DNA from: Thaumasiovibrio occultus
Lineage (GTDB): Bacteria > Pseudomonadota > Gammaproteobacteria > Enterobacterales > Vibrionaceae
NCBI GenBank assembly: GCA_019703815.1
Contig: AP023052.1
Coordinates: forward strand, 1,612,001 to 1,676,000
Length of the DNA: 64,000 nt
Direction of reading: 5' to 3'
The position numbers and the translations under genes are program-made. Positions within the stretch are counted from its first letter, which is position 1, and each line of letters begins with the position of its first letter. Under the pieces are notes generated by a model, which saw nothing but the letters and a program-made list of their open reading frames with translations, was not told the origin of the DNA and made no database searches. Positions 8,287-16,927 of this stretch are shown in pieces.

Positions 8287-8688
8287 ATGACTACTGTATA
8301 TGCACCACAATACGCCGACGCGTTTCAACTACCCTTCACCTCTGTACGCAGTGATGCGCCGCAGACACTGTGTTTTGATATCTACCAAAACGGCACAAAT
8401 GGCCTTCCAATGCTTCTTCGCACATTGAAAACACTCAGCGAGCAAAATAAGTGGATCATCTTCGTCGGGAAAGATGCACTGATTAACCGTAATGTCTTAA
8501 TGGCTGCGGGTATCAATTTGAATAAAGTCAGAATGTTGAAGCAATGCTATGACGTAGAAACAACCGTTGAGGCGATTATCGACAGCGGCAACTATTCGGC
8601 GATTGTTAGCGCCAAACCGTTGCCGAACGATAATGAAGAAGATGTGATGATGATTACGCTGCGTACCCAACGTGTATCTCAGCACTAA
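8287..8688 (+). CDS. sulA: SulA-like SOS cell-division inhibitor
   Basis: 133 residues from the ATG at 8287; an in-frame TTG at 8275 is less likely. The core LPMLLRTLKTLSEQNKWIIFVGK, then LMAAGINLNKVRMLKQCYDVETTVEAIIDSGNYSAIVSA parallels E. coli SulA ([51 protein letters not shown]). SulA blocks FtsZ polymerisation during the SOS response. This copy is shorter than the 169-residue E. coli protein, mainly at the N terminus. The strong LexA box upstream agrees with the call. Confidence 0.85.
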   Translation: MTTVYAPQYADAFQLPFTSVRSDAPQTLCFDIYQNGTNGLPMLLRTLKTLSEQNKWIIFVGKDALINRNVLMAAGINLNKVRMLKQCYDVETTVEAIIDSGNYSAIVSAKPLPNDNEEDVMMITLRTQRVSQH

Positions 8689-8722
8689 AAGCAGAGAGAA
8701 TACAACGCGATCAAAAGCGGAT

Positions 8723-9067
8723 TTAAAGAGAAATATGTAAACAATCTTGTAAGTTATTCTTGCGCTGTTCAATAATGCAGCCTTGTTCTGAAAGCTCATC
8801 TAGTTGGGCGCTATCCAGTGCATAAGGCAGTAAAACGGTAAAAGTACTAAGTGACTCCCCGCGAGCAATTTCAATCAGTTTTACCATGTTTTGTGTATCA
8901 CTGAGCGATAATGAAAGGCTCTCTAAAGACTTGTCGACAAAACCCTCTTGCATCGGATGGTTGAACAAACCACGCCACATTTCCGTTAGTGCCATGCGTT
9001 TATTTGCTGCAACAAGAAGAAACTGCTCGTAATTGAATTCCAGAATATCGTTAGACACGTCGTCCAT
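8723..9067 (-). CDS. Hypothetical acidic protein, 114 residues
   Basis: I do not recognise this family. The start is taken as the ATG at 9067 (Met-Asp-Asp-Val) with AGGTTGAGC upstream; an upstream ATG at 9079 has no ribosome site. The product is soluble and mostly helical, with repeated Leu/Ser (SLESLSLSLSDTQNMVKLIEIARGE). No signal or membrane segment. It is convergent with sulA and the two ends are only 34 bases apart. Confidence 0.55.
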   Translation of the reverse strand: MDDVSNDILEFNYEQFLLVAANKRMALTEMWRGLFNHPMQEGFVDKSLESLSLSLSDTQNMVKLIEIARGESLSTFTVLLPYALDSAQLDELSEQGCIIEQRKNNLQDCLHISL

Positions 9068-9458
9068 GCTCAACCTCATTCGATAGATTTATTTATAATA
9101 AAAATCATGATTCATGTTGATTTGTATTTTCTATCGTATAGCCCTGCTATTTGCAAGGATTTATTATTACTATTAGGTATACAATGACAATAATTACACC
9201 CTGCTTACATTGGCAAAACATATTGCTTACCTGGGTGTTGGCATCGCAATTTGTACCCATTTAATATGCGATGATTCTTATATGCCACTTTGACGATAAC
9301 AAGTAACCAAATAAATATGATTGTATGAGCTATGTTTGAGCTATTGCACTAAATGATGAGTTACTCAGGAAGATGGCATCACATTTTTGGACTCAAACGC
9401 ACTGAACCGATATTGAGCGCAACAAAATAAAGGCATCATGCATTGGGATTTTTGATAA
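9068..9458. other. AT-rich intergenic region, nothing identified
   Basis: About 390 bases between the hypothetical gene at 8723-9067 and the folE terminator. I looked for small frames and found none with a convincing ribosome site. No repeat or riboswitch was recognised. Confidence 0.4.
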
Positions 9459-9493
9459 AAATAAAGAGTTGTTCTAATAACAACTCTTTATTT
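9459..9493 (-). terminator. Terminator after folE
   Basis: AAATAAAGAGTTGTT / AACAACTCTTTATTT, a 15-bp perfect stem with a 5-base loop, immediately downstream of folE. Confidence 0.8.
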
Positions 9494-9509
9494 ACAAAGG
9501 GAAATGTTT

Positions 9510-10163
9510 CTAGCGAATCCCGTGAAGGAATTCATGGCGTGTGGCTGGGTTTCGCTTAAAAATGCCGCCAAGCGCCGTTGTCGTTGTCGCACTGGTCGCG
9601 TCCATGACCCCACGCGCTTTCACACAATAATGAGTCGCATCAATCGTCACTGCTACATCCTCACTTTCCAGTAAAACTTGCAGTGCCACCAAGATCTGCT
9701 GCGTTAAGCGCTCTTGCACCTGAGGTCGTTGCGAGAAAAAGCGCACGATACGGTTAATTTTCGATAACCCAATAATTCGACCACGCGGGATATAAGCGAC
9801 GGTCGCTTTGCCATCGATAGTGACCAAGTGATGCTCACAGGTACTCGTCAGCGTGATGTCTTTGACTCTGACCATCTCATCACACTGCATTTTATTGTCT
9901 ATCAATGTGATTTTCGGAAAGTTAGCGTAATCTAGACCAGAAAACACTTCATCAACATACATTTTAGCAATGCGTTTTGGGGTGTCACATAAGCTATCAT
10001 CTTCAAGATCAAGTGAAAGAAGACGCAAAATCTCGCTCATGTGCTGTTCGATCTGCTGCTTCTTCTCCGCACGATCAAGAGACACATCCGTCATCGGTGT
10101 TTCTAAACCGCGCTCGATAAGTGCATTTTTCACTCGCAGAGCTTCATCGGACAATTTCAGCAT
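9510..10163 (-). CDS. folE: GTP cyclohydrolase I
   Basis: 217 residues from the ATG at 10163, chosen because GGGGAAG lies 4 bases upstream (an in-frame ATG at 10187 is weaker). Converts GTP to dihydroneopterin triphosphate, the first step of folate synthesis. Very close to E. coli Fol[29 protein letters not shown], the zinc and GTP site [39 protein letters not shown], and HYCVKARG carrying the last zinc cysteine. No riboswitch was seen. It is divergent from moeA, and the intergenic stretch of about 150 bases must hold both promoters. Confidence 0.97.
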   Translation of the reverse strand: MLKLSDEALRVKNALIERGLETPMTDVSLDRAEKKQQIEQHMSEILRLLSLDLEDDSLCDTPKRIAKMYVDEVFSGLDYANFPKITLIDNKMQCDEMVRVKDITLTSTCEHHLVTIDGKATVAYIPRGRIIGLSKINRIVRFFSQRPQVQERLTQQILVALQVLLESEDVAVTIDATHYCVKARGVMDATSATTTTALGGIFKRNPATRHEFLHGIR

Positions 10164-10317
10164 AAAACTTCCCCTATACCGCCACAATCTTTGCTAATCA
10201 GGCAAACTCAGTGCCACAATGAACGGGAAGGATACCTGCATTACAGATAAATTACACCTCAAAATTAGTGGGTGTACAATAATTTAACCGTCGCTCAGCA
10301 TGAGAAGGAATGTTGTT

Positions 10318-11562
10318 ATGGATAATTGCTCAAGCCCCGAACTCATGGACCTTTCACAAGCATTGAAAGAAATGATGGTGAATGTTGTCCCGGTTAAAAA
10401 CACCCGAATACTTCCTTTAAATGACGCACTGGGATTTGTTTTGGCCGATGATATCGTCGCCCCGATCAACGTCCCCTCTTTTACTAACTCCGCAATGGAC
10501 GGATACGCCTTTAAACACCGTGAAGGTATCACCCAATTTGAAATGGTTGGCACCTCACTGGCCGGACACCCTTATCAAGAAGTTGTGCCTGAGCATGCGT
10601 GTGTCCGGATCATGACGGGCGCCCCCATTCCCGACGGTTGCGATACCGTCGTCATGCAAGAGCACTGTGAAGTTACTGGTAACACGCTGTTAATTTCGCG
10701 ACTTCCCGCACCATTGAGTAACGTACGCGCAAAAGGCAGCGATCTCAGACAAGGCTCAGCAGTATTATCGCGCTACACCCGACTTACCCCGAGACACATT
10801 CCGCTGCTAGCCAATTTAGGCATCGCCAACATTACGGTTTTTCACCAACCGAAGGTCGCATTCTTTTCCACGGGCGATGAATTACAGCCTGTCGGTAGCG
10901 TGCTGCAAGAAGGGCAAATCTATGACTCCAATCGCTATACCCTCACCGCGCTGTTGAAGAAAGCTGCCTGCGAAATCATTGATTTAGGCCGAGTGCCTGA
11001 TCATCCCGACGCGATCAAAGCGACGCTGCTAGATGCAGCGAAAAAAGCGGATCTTATTCTTACCACCGGCGGCGTCAGCGTAGGTGATGCGGACCATGTT
11101 AAAGCACAACTCGAAGCGTTGGGCCAAGTGCATTTTTGGAAAATCGCGATAAAGCCGGGTAAACCCTTTGCCTTCGGAACGATTGAAAGCGAGCAAACAC
11201 CTCCTGCGCTATTTTGTGGCTTACCCGGCAACCCAGTATCGGCGTTGGTCACATTTCTGCAGCTTGTTCGCCCTCTGCTAAGTCGTTTATCGGCTAGCCA
11301 AACCGACCCTGCGCCTGTCACACTGTCGGCTATTGCGTGTGAGCCGCTACGAAAAAGCAGTGGTCGCTTGGATTTTCAGCGTGGTATTGCCACATGTAAT
11401 CCGCAAGGACATTGGGAAGTGAGATCCGCAGGAGCGCAAAACAGCGGCGTATTCAGCCCCTTAGCAGAAGCCAACTGTTTTATTGTACTTGAGAGAGAGC
11501 GAGGCAATATCGCCGAAGGTGATACGGTCACAATTGAACTGTTCGATCATTTCCTGTACTGA
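10318..11562 (+). CDS. moeA: Molybdopterin molybdenumtransferase MoeA
   Basis: 414 residues from the ATG at 10318, which has AAGGA 8 bases upstream (in-frame ATG at 10300 also possible); E. coli MoeA has 411. It inserts molybdenum into adenylylated molybdopterin, so it serves the TorA reductase encoded at 58660. Motifs: NSAMDGYA, IRIMTGAPIPDGCDTVVMQE, the MoCF-binding segment AFFSTGDEL ... GQIYDSN, TTGGVSVGDADHVK, IKPGKPFAFG and CGLPGNPVSA. In E. coli moeA is followed by moeB; here no moeB follows, only a terminator and a convergent gene. Confidence 0.95.
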   Translation: MDNCSSPELMDLSQALKEMMVNVVPVKNTRILPLNDALGFVLADDIVAPINVPSFTNSAMDGYAFKHREGITQFEMVGTSLAGHPYQEVVPEHACVRIMTGAPIPDGCDTVVMQEHCEVTGNTLLISRLPAPLSNVRAKGSDLRQGSAVLSRYTRLTPRHIPLLANLGIANITVFHQPKVAFFSTGDELQPVGSVLQEGQIYDSNRYTLTALLKKAACEIIDLGRVPDHPDAIKATLLDAAKKADLILTTGGVSVGDADHVKAQLEALGQVHFWKIAIKPGKPFAFGTIESEQTPPALFCGLPGNPVSALVTFLQLVRPLLSRLSASQTDPAPVTLSAIACEPLRKSSGRLDFQRGIATCNPQGHWEVRSAGAQNSGVFSPLAEANCFIVLERERGNIAEGDTVTIELFDHFLY

Positions 11563-11586
11563 GGGACTCTTATGGCCAAGTGCTAA

Positions 11587-11613
11587 TAAAAAAGCGCTCA
11601 ACGGCGCTTTTTT
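11587..11613. terminator. Bidirectional terminator between moeA and cvfB-like gene
   Basis: AAAAAAGCGC / GCGCTTTTTTT stem in the gap between converging genes. Confidence 0.8.
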
Positions 11614-11637
11614 TCATTACAACAGAATATCTGAAGC

Positions 11638-12477
11638 TTATTTGTCGTTAAGACGAATGCCATCCGCTTCAATCAAAATAACGCCTTGCTTGTACAAACC
11701 GCCAATCGTCTTTTTGAAGGTCGCTTTGCTGGTACGAAACTCTTGGAAGATAGCTTCAGGTGTGGATTTATCATGCAGTGGCAGAAAACCACCGCGACGC
11801 TCTAGCGAGGTCAATACCTTATCCGCTAAGTCATCCACTTTGCCCTTGCCCAGTTTTTGCAAAGACAAATCGATCTTGCCGTCTTCGCGCACATTCTTCA
11901 CAAAAGCGCGCAGTTTCTTACCAATAAACAATTTACCGAAAGATTCAGTTTTGAAAATCAAACCCCAGTGCTCGTGCTCAATGATCGCCTTGTAACCCAA
12001 ATCAGTAATTTCCGCGATTTGGATTTCCACTTGCTGGCCACGTTTGTAACGCGCTGGGGTTTTATCAAGAAACTTATTGAACTTGGTGGTACCTACAATA
12101 CGGCCAGAAGCACGGTCGGTATAAATGCGTACTAAGGTCGATTTTCCTTCTTGGAGGCGACAACGCTGCTCACTAAATGGGATCAGAAGATCTTTATCCA
12201 GTCCCCAGTCAACAAAGGCACCAATATCGGTCACGCCCACAACACGTAACAGCGCAAACTCACCGACCTGCGCTAACGGCTCTTGTGTGGTCGCAATGAT
12301 TTCATCTTGCGAATCGAAATAAAGAAAAACATCAAGCTTGTCGCCAACTTGAGCATCTTGCGGCATATGTTTGCGCGGCAACAAGATATTGCCGATATCT
12401 TCTCCACCATCGAGGAAAAGCCCGAACTCCACTAGTTTCACTACACGCAGTCGGTTGATACGGCCAATTCTAATCAT
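11638..12477 (-). CDS. S1-domain RNA-binding protein, CvfB/YitL family
   Basis: 279 residues. The order is that of CvfB: three S1-like OB modules (starting near residues 1, 65 and 145, with LLRVVGVTDIGAFVDWGLDKDLLIPF as the clearest) and a C-terminal winged helix (about residues 215-279, DKSTPEAIFQEFRTSKATFKKTIGGLYKQGVI). In staphylococci the homologue affects virulence factor expression through RNA; in gammaproteobacteria the role is not established. Cytoplasmic. Convergent with moeA, single gene, start at the conserved MIRIG. Confidence 0.9.
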   Translation of the reverse strand: MIRIGRINRLRVVKLVEFGLFLDGGEDIGNILLPRKHMPQDAQVGDKLDVFLYFDSQDEIIATTQEPLAQVGEFALLRVVGVTDIGAFVDWGLDKDLLIPFSEQRCRLQEGKSTLVRIYTDRASGRIVGTTKFNKFLDKTPARYKRGQQVEIQIAEITDLGYKAIIEHEHWGLIFKTESFGKLFIGKKLRAFVKNVREDGKIDLSLQKLGKGKVDDLADKVLTSLERRGGFLPLHDKSTPEAIFQEFRTSKATFKKTIGGLYKQGVILIEADGIRLNDK

Positions 12478-12587
12478 TTTGAGGCTCTCTTAATTCTGAT
12501 ATATCGCAAATCGGCGGATTATACGTAATGATAGACAGGAAGTCAGGTGAGATTATCGGAAATATTAGTTCTCGCCCGCCGTATCGC

Positions 12588-13046
12588 TCATTTTTTTGGC
12601 TGACGTTGTAACCAACGGTCTAACGCATTGCCAAACTGCATCTTATCAGCATTAGATAGCGCCGCCGGTCCCCCTGTTTGTACGCCGCTGCTGCGCATAG
12701 TTTCCATAAAGTCACGCATTTGCACGCGCTGGCGAATATTACTTTTGTCTAGCACTTCACCGCGCGAGGTGATCACGTAAGCCCCTTTATCAATGGCGTC
12801 GTTCGCTAACGGCAAATCCGCTGTTATCACCAAATCACCCGCATTAATTCGCGCGACAATCGTATCATCGGCTTTATCAAAGCCCTGCTCGACACGTAAA
12901 GTACGGATAAAACGCGACGGCGGCACACTTATCGCGTGATTGGCAACAAGGGTCAACGCAATTTCACGACGCTCTGCCGCACGGTACAAAATGGCTTTGA
13001 TCGGATTAGGGCACGCATCGGCATCGACCCAGATAGCTACTGTCAT
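12588..13046 (-). CDS. yaiI: YaiI/YqxD family protein (UPF0178, PIN-like)
   Basis: 152 residues. Opens with the family hallmark [13 protein letters not shown] and has [11 protein letters not shown] and the C-terminal [11 protein letters not shown] typical of UPF0178. The conserved aspartates suggest a PIN-like nuclease fold, but activity has not been established for the family. Single gene; a Shine-Dalgarno GGAG lies upstream of the ATG at 13046. Confidence 0.93.
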   Translation of the reverse strand: MTVAIWVDADACPNPIKAILYRAAERREIALTLVANHAISVPPSRFIRTLRVEQGFDKADDTIVARINAGDLVITADLPLANDAIDKGAYVITSRGEVLDKSNIRQRVQMRDFMETMRSSGVQTGGPAALSNADKMQFGNALDRWLQRQPKK

Positions 13047-13203
13047 TATTATCTCCTGTGTTCTAGCGCGACAGTATCTCTCAATTTGGCTATCTGAGCG
13101 TTACATTTTTACGGAAAACATCATTTGCTGGTCGATTTGACGAAATGCACGGTTAAAACGAACAAAAATCAACACAACCCGTGACAGTGTCACAACCAGT
13201 AAA

Positions 13204-14400
13204 CTACAGCGCTAACTGCGCCACAATATGACGCGCAATAGGAAAACAAGACGTCGCTGCGGGTGACGGCGCGTTGCAAACCACCACGCAATGCTTGGTT
13301 TGGTGGAACAAGAAATCATCAATCATTTCGCCATCGCGGGTGACAGCTTGAGCTCGGATCCCCGCGCGATGTGGGGTTAAGTCATCTAAGGTGACTGATG
13401 AGCAGTACTTTTGTACCTGCTTTAAATAACCCCGTTGCCATCCACTATTGAGCAACTCGCCTAATGCGCTGCGCCAGTGTTTAAAGATCAAACGGTGAAA
13501 ACCGCGATAGGTCCACATTTCCTTCAAATCAGCAAAGTTAACGGCCCATTTCGCGTAACCATCACGGCTCATATTGAGTACCGCATTCGGCCCCACTGTC
13601 ACATCACCATTGATCATGCGGGTCACATGCACACCAAGGAAAGGTAGGTCGGGATTAGGAACAGGATAAATAAGATGTCGCACCAATTGGCGGTGACGAT
13701 CAGACAGTTTGAAATACTCCCCTCGAAACGGGATCATGCGAAAACTGGGTTTATCCCCGAGCATTTCAACGACTTTATCCGAGTTCATACCGGTACACGC
13801 GACCAAACGCTTAGCCGAAATGGTCAGCGAACCGCACGTGGCTTCAACCCCCGTTTCGGTTTCACTGATATCAGAGAGAGCTTGGCCGTAATAAATCCGG
13901 CCGCCAGCATTAAGAATGTTTTCAGCCAACTTTTCAGCGATCTGACGATAATCCACAATGGCCGTAGAAGGCACGAATATAGCGCCAAGTCCTACCACAT
14001 TGGGTTCAAACTGATGCAACTCTTTGGCTGACATGACTTCTATCGGCACTTGGTTTTGCGCCGCACGATCAATCAGTTTTTCCAGCCGCTCATACTCTTG
14101 CTCGTCCGTTGCCACCAGCAATTTTCCGCACTCGAAATACTCAATCTCATGTTGATCGCAAAACGCTTTGATCTCTTGATTACCGCTGCGACAAAACTGC
14201 GCTTTCAAGGAGCCCGGCTGGTAATAAACCCCAGCATGGATCACGCCACTATTGCGCCCCGTTTGATGCATTGCCGGGCCTTTTTCGGCATCGACCACAA
14301 CAACGTTCGCTTCGGGGTGTTGCTGTTGGATCTCTCTTGCCGTACTTAGCCCCACAATCCCTGCGCCGATCACGAGTACATCAGTTATTTTCTCTTCCAT
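13204..14400 (-). CDS. lhgO: L-2-hydroxyglutarate oxidase
   Basis: 398 residues, a DAO-type FAD enzyme like E. coli LhgO (YgaF). The FAD fold is VLVIGAGIVGLSTAREIQ (residues 9-26), followed by HQTGRNSGVIHAGVYYQPGSLKAQFCRSG and the late HRAGIRAQAV and VVVCNAPSPAATSCFPIARHI segments. LhgO oxidises L-2-hydroxyglutarate to 2-oxoglutarate and passes electrons to the quinone pool. The ATG overlaps the stop of the upstream response regulator in TAATG, with GAGGAAG just before, so the gene is translationally coupled to a two-component system that faces a TRAP transporter. That context is unusual and hints at substrate-induced uptake and oxidation. Confidence 0.93.
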   Translation of the reverse strand: MEEKITDVLVIGAGIVGLSTAREIQQQHPEANVVVVDAEKGPAMHQTGRNSGVIHAGVYYQPGSLKAQFCRSGNQEIKAFCDQHEIEYFECGKLLVATDEQEYERLEKLIDRAAQNQVPIEVMSAKELHQFEPNVVGLGAIFVPSTAIVDYRQIAEKLAENILNAGGRIYYGQALSDISETETGVEATCGSLTISAKRLVACTGMNSDKVVEMLGDKPSFRMIPFRGEYFKLSDRHRQLVRHLIYPVPNPDLPFLGVHVTRMINGDVTVGPNAVLNMSRDGYAKWAVNFADLKEMWTYRGFHRLIFKHWRSALGELLNSGWQRGYLKQVQKYCSSVTLDDLTPHRAGIRAQAVTRDGEMIDDFLFHQTKHCVVVCNAPSPAATSCFPIARHIVAQLAL

Positions 14401-15041
14401 TACTCTTCCTCTGAGTGGATCAGGCCTTGGCTCAGCGCGTATTTCACTAGACCTGCGGTGGAGTTAAGTCCGAGTTTCTTCTTTAACCTTAGCCTATGGG
14501 TCTCGACTGTTCTAACACTGATATTTAATTGACGAGCCACGTTTTTATTACACTCACCCGCCGCGATAAGTGTAAGCACGTCGCGCTCTCGCTGCGTTAA
14601 ACCTTGGCTATCTTGGTGACCTTGCTTCAATTGGTTCATCGAATCAAACAGACGCTGCGACACCGCTGCGCTAAAGTAGGCATTTCCTTGATAGACAGTT
14701 TCTATCGCGGTGATCAGCTCCTGCGACGGCACATCCTTTAATATGTAACCTTTCGCGCCAAGGCGCATCGCATTCACTATGTATTCGGTGTTATCGTGCA
14801 TCGACACCAACACCACTGAAATATCACTATTTTTCAGCGCCGATAGCACATCAATCCCACTCAGCTCGGGCATATTGACGTCACAAAGTACAATATCCGG
14901 GCTCAGCCTCTGCGCCTCATCAATGGCCGCCTTGCCATTGGACACCGTGCCAACCACATCGATGTTACTTTGTCGCTCAAGGCGAGCTTGTAACCCTTCT
15001 CGCACCAATTGATGATCATCTGCCAGTAACACCCGAATCAT
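14400..15041 (-). CDS. NarL/FixJ-family response regulator
   Basis: 213 residues from the ATG at 15041, with GAAGGAG 8 bases upstream; an ATG at 15065 overlapping the kinase stop is the alternative. Receiver domain (residues 1-120): IRVLLADDHQLVREGL with the Asp pair, phosphoacceptor Asp in IVLCDVNMPELSGID, and Lys in GYILKDV. A LuxR-type helix-turn-helix follows (about 145-205: LTQRERDVLTLIAAGECNKNVARQLNISVRTVETHRLRLKKKLG). It sits between its partner kinase and lhgO in one operon. The palindrome at 16768-16787 in the kinase/TRAP gap is a candidate binding site. Confidence 0.95.
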   Translation of the reverse strand: MIRVLLADDHQLVREGLQARLERQSNIDVVGTVSNGKAAIDEAQRLSPDIVLCDVNMPELSGIDVLSALKNSDISVVLVSMHDNTEYIVNAMRLGAKGYILKDVPSQELITAIETVYQGNAYFSAAVSQRLFDSMNQLKQGHQDSQGLTQRERDVLTLIAAGECNKNVARQLNISVRTVETHRLRLKKKLGLNSTAGLVKYALSQGLIHSEEE

Positions 15042-15064
15042 TGCACGCGCTCCTTCATCACTCA

Positions 15065-16696
15065 TTAACTGAGATTTTTCAGTGGAATTGAGACACGCAC
15101 TTCTGTGCCATCTTCTGCCGACGAGCGCAGGCGGAAAAATCCGCCGAGATGCTCAACCCGTTGACGCATGTTTTTTAGCCCAAGTCCTCTGCCAAGGCGC
15201 TTGGAAGCCGAAAAACCCGCCAAGCCAATCCCATCATCAGCGATCGTCATCAACAGCTCGTCGCCCTCTTGCTGAATGACCAGATCGACTGCCGAGGCTT
15301 TAGCATGCTTTTCAATATTGGTGAGCGCCTCTTGCGCCACGCGGTATAAGGTGGTGTCGACATTTTTCACCAGCACTAGATCATCAATGTCGTGTTCAAA
15401 CAAAAGCGCTATCCCGGTGCGCGCTTCGATATCCGTGACTAAACTGTCGAGCGCCGCAACTAAACCTAAGTCATCCAGTACACTGGGACGCAGCGCGTGT
15501 GAAATCCGCCTAACTTCACTGATCACCCCATCAATTGTTCGCTGGGCTTTAAGTAGCGGCGTTACATCGGGCGGTTTAATGATGCCTTGGGCCTGGGGCT
15601 GGGGCTGGGGCTGGGAAACGTGTGCGCTCGTCAAGCCTTCATCGCCAGCACTTTGGGAAGAAATGGCAGTCACCTGCTCTAAAGCATTACTCACCTGTCT
15701 TTCCGCCGTTGGGGTTTTCTCAGCGGTGGGCGATGCTTGCGAACGCATTCGCGCATTAGGGGAATAGTGTGCGGCGATACTTTGCTGATATTGCTCCAGC
15801 GAAAATTTCACTGATGCCAGTAACTGGTTGATCCCATCGTGAAGTTCACGCGCTACGCGCTGGCGCTCATCTTCTTGCGATTCAATGATCCGTTGGTTTA
15901 GCTGCGCTAATTTGCTGTCTGCTTCACGACGATCACTGAAGTTAATCGATGCGCCCAAAAAGGCGATCACCGAAATACTCACCACAACAATCACACAAAG
16001 CAGTGCGGCGGTTTGTTTTATCCTTTCGTCAAACTCATGCTCAATTTGCGCAATTTGTACCTCAATATCATCGACATAAACACCGGTACCTATCATCCAT
16101 TGCCAGCGGTCGAGGCTCACGGCATAGCTGATCTTCTGCACGGGTGTCTCTACTGAAGGCTTGTGCCAATAATAGTGAACGTAATCCCCTCCGCGCCGAC
16201 CCGCAGCAATCAACTCCTGTAACAACTTGGTGCCGTTGGTATCTTCCACATGCCATAAGTTTTGTCCCACCATGTGCGGTTGATAGGGCAATACTAAGTT
16301 GTCACCATCCCAGGTATAGACAAAGAAGTAACCGTCCTCGCCGTAGGTCATTCGACTCAGCAAGGTGATCACCTGTTCTTGCGCTTCTTCCTCACGCAAT
16401 GAGTCGTCATTGTAAATGGGCTCTACCGTTGCTAAAGCCAGTTCAATCAGCTCGGTCAGACCCTGCTTTTGCGATTCAATCACATTGTTACGTAAGATCT
16501 GAATTTCATCTTGGGCCAACCGCGCGGCTTGAGTAAACACCAAAGCGAACGCGATCCCACCGACTAAAATTAGCGGGACTATCGACAACAACACCACTTT
16601 CCAGCGTAAGGGCATCGACTCTTGCAACTTACTCGTCCTCTTTAAGTGTGCTATCAGCACAGGGCTTGACAAACACAAGGGTAAAAACGTTCTCAT
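15065..16696 (-). CDS. Cache-domain sensor histidine kinase (HisKA_3) with an inserted hairpin loop
   Basis: Up to 543 residues. Two membrane helices (about 33-55 and 229-250) flank a periplasmic single-Cache domain (YGEDGYFFVYTWDGDNLVLPYQP, then YAVSLDRWQWMIGTGVY), a type known to bind small organic acids. The kinase core is NarX-like: phosphoacceptor His286 in ARELHDGINQLLAS, then N, G1 and G2 boxes (EALTNIEKHAKAS, IADDGIGL, GRGLGLKNMRQRVEHLGG). Between the two helices of the dimerisation hairpin lies an extra low-complexity segment (about residues 308-378) holding a Gln-Pro repeat. The start is uncertain: 16696, a TTG at 16627 with AGAGG upstream, or ATG 16615. First gene of the kinase-regulator-lhgO operon. 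Confidence 0.92.
   Translation of the reverse strand: MRTFLPLCLSSPVLIAHLKRTSKLQESMPLRWKVVLLSIVPLILVGGIAFALVFTQAARLAQDEIQILRNNVIESQKQGLTELIELALATVEPIYNDDSLREEEAQEQVITLLSRMTYGEDGYFFVYTWDGDNLVLPYQPHMVGQNLWHVEDTNGTKLLQELIAAGRRGGDYVHYYWHKPSVETPVQKISYAVSLDRWQWMIGTGVYVDDIEVQIAQIEHEFDERIKQTAALLCVIVVVSISVIAFLGASINFSDRREADSKLAQLNQRIIESQEDERQRVARELHDGINQLLASVKFSLEQYQQSIAAHYSPNARMRSQASPTAEKTPTAERQVSNALEQVTAISSQSAGDEGLTSAHVSQPQPQPQAQGIIKPPDVTPLLKAQRTIDGVISEVRRISHALRPSVLDDLGLVAALDSLVTDIEARTGIALLFEHDIDDLVLVKNVDTTLYRVAQEALTNIEKHAKASAVDLVIQQEGDELLMTIADDGIGLAGFSASKRLGRGLGLKNMRQRVEHLGGFFRLRSSAEDGTEVRVSIPLKNLS
15588..15615. repeat. Hexanucleotide tandem repeat inside the kinase gene
   Basis: TGGGGC three times in a row (15594-15611), flanked by the near-copies TGGGCC and TGGGAA. 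In the kinase frame it encodes alternating Gln and Pro (about residues 362-369). Gain or loss of units would keep the frame and change linker length. Confidence 0.85.
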
Positions 16697-16715
16697 CCAC
16701 GTATTGCCGCTGCAT

Positions 16716-16747
16716 GGCTATTCGGCTATTCGGCTATTCGGCTATTC
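16716..16747. repeat. Octanucleotide tandem repeat (4 x GGCTATTC)
   Basis: Four exact head-to-tail copies of GGCTATTC, just upstream of the kinase start and inside the shared kinase/TRAP regulatory region. Confidence 0.95.
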
Positions 16748-16767
16748 GGGAATAGTCTGACGGCCCG

Positions 16768-16805
16768 ACTACGTAGAATTACGTAGTTGCCTAAAAAACT
16801 ACGCA
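16768..16805. promoter_or_regulatory. Candidate response-regulator operator, ACTACGTA palindrome
   Basis: ACTACGTA-GAAT-TACGTAGT (16768-16787) is a perfect 8-bp inverted repeat with a 4-base centre. A third half-site (ACTACGCA, 7 of 8) lies at 16798-16805, three helical turns from the first. Position between the divergent kinase operon and TRAP operon makes the adjacent NarL-type regulator the likely ligand. This is inference from location and symmetry. Confidence 0.55.
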
Positions 16806-16927
16806 ATAAAACGCGCATTCATACCCATAGTAGTCAATGGCTTAACCTCCTATGCTTTGCTTGTTATCAATTTGTTATACAGATCAACTTCTGATCATCT
16901 CCCTGAGAAAGCACAAAGGAAGTAATT

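Noticed and set aside
11572-11586. Five-codon frame (ATG to TAA) after moeA with a GAGGGA ribosome site, where moeB would be expected.
   Set aside because: Too short to be a gene and it does not resemble the MoeB N terminus; only worth noting that moeB is absent here.
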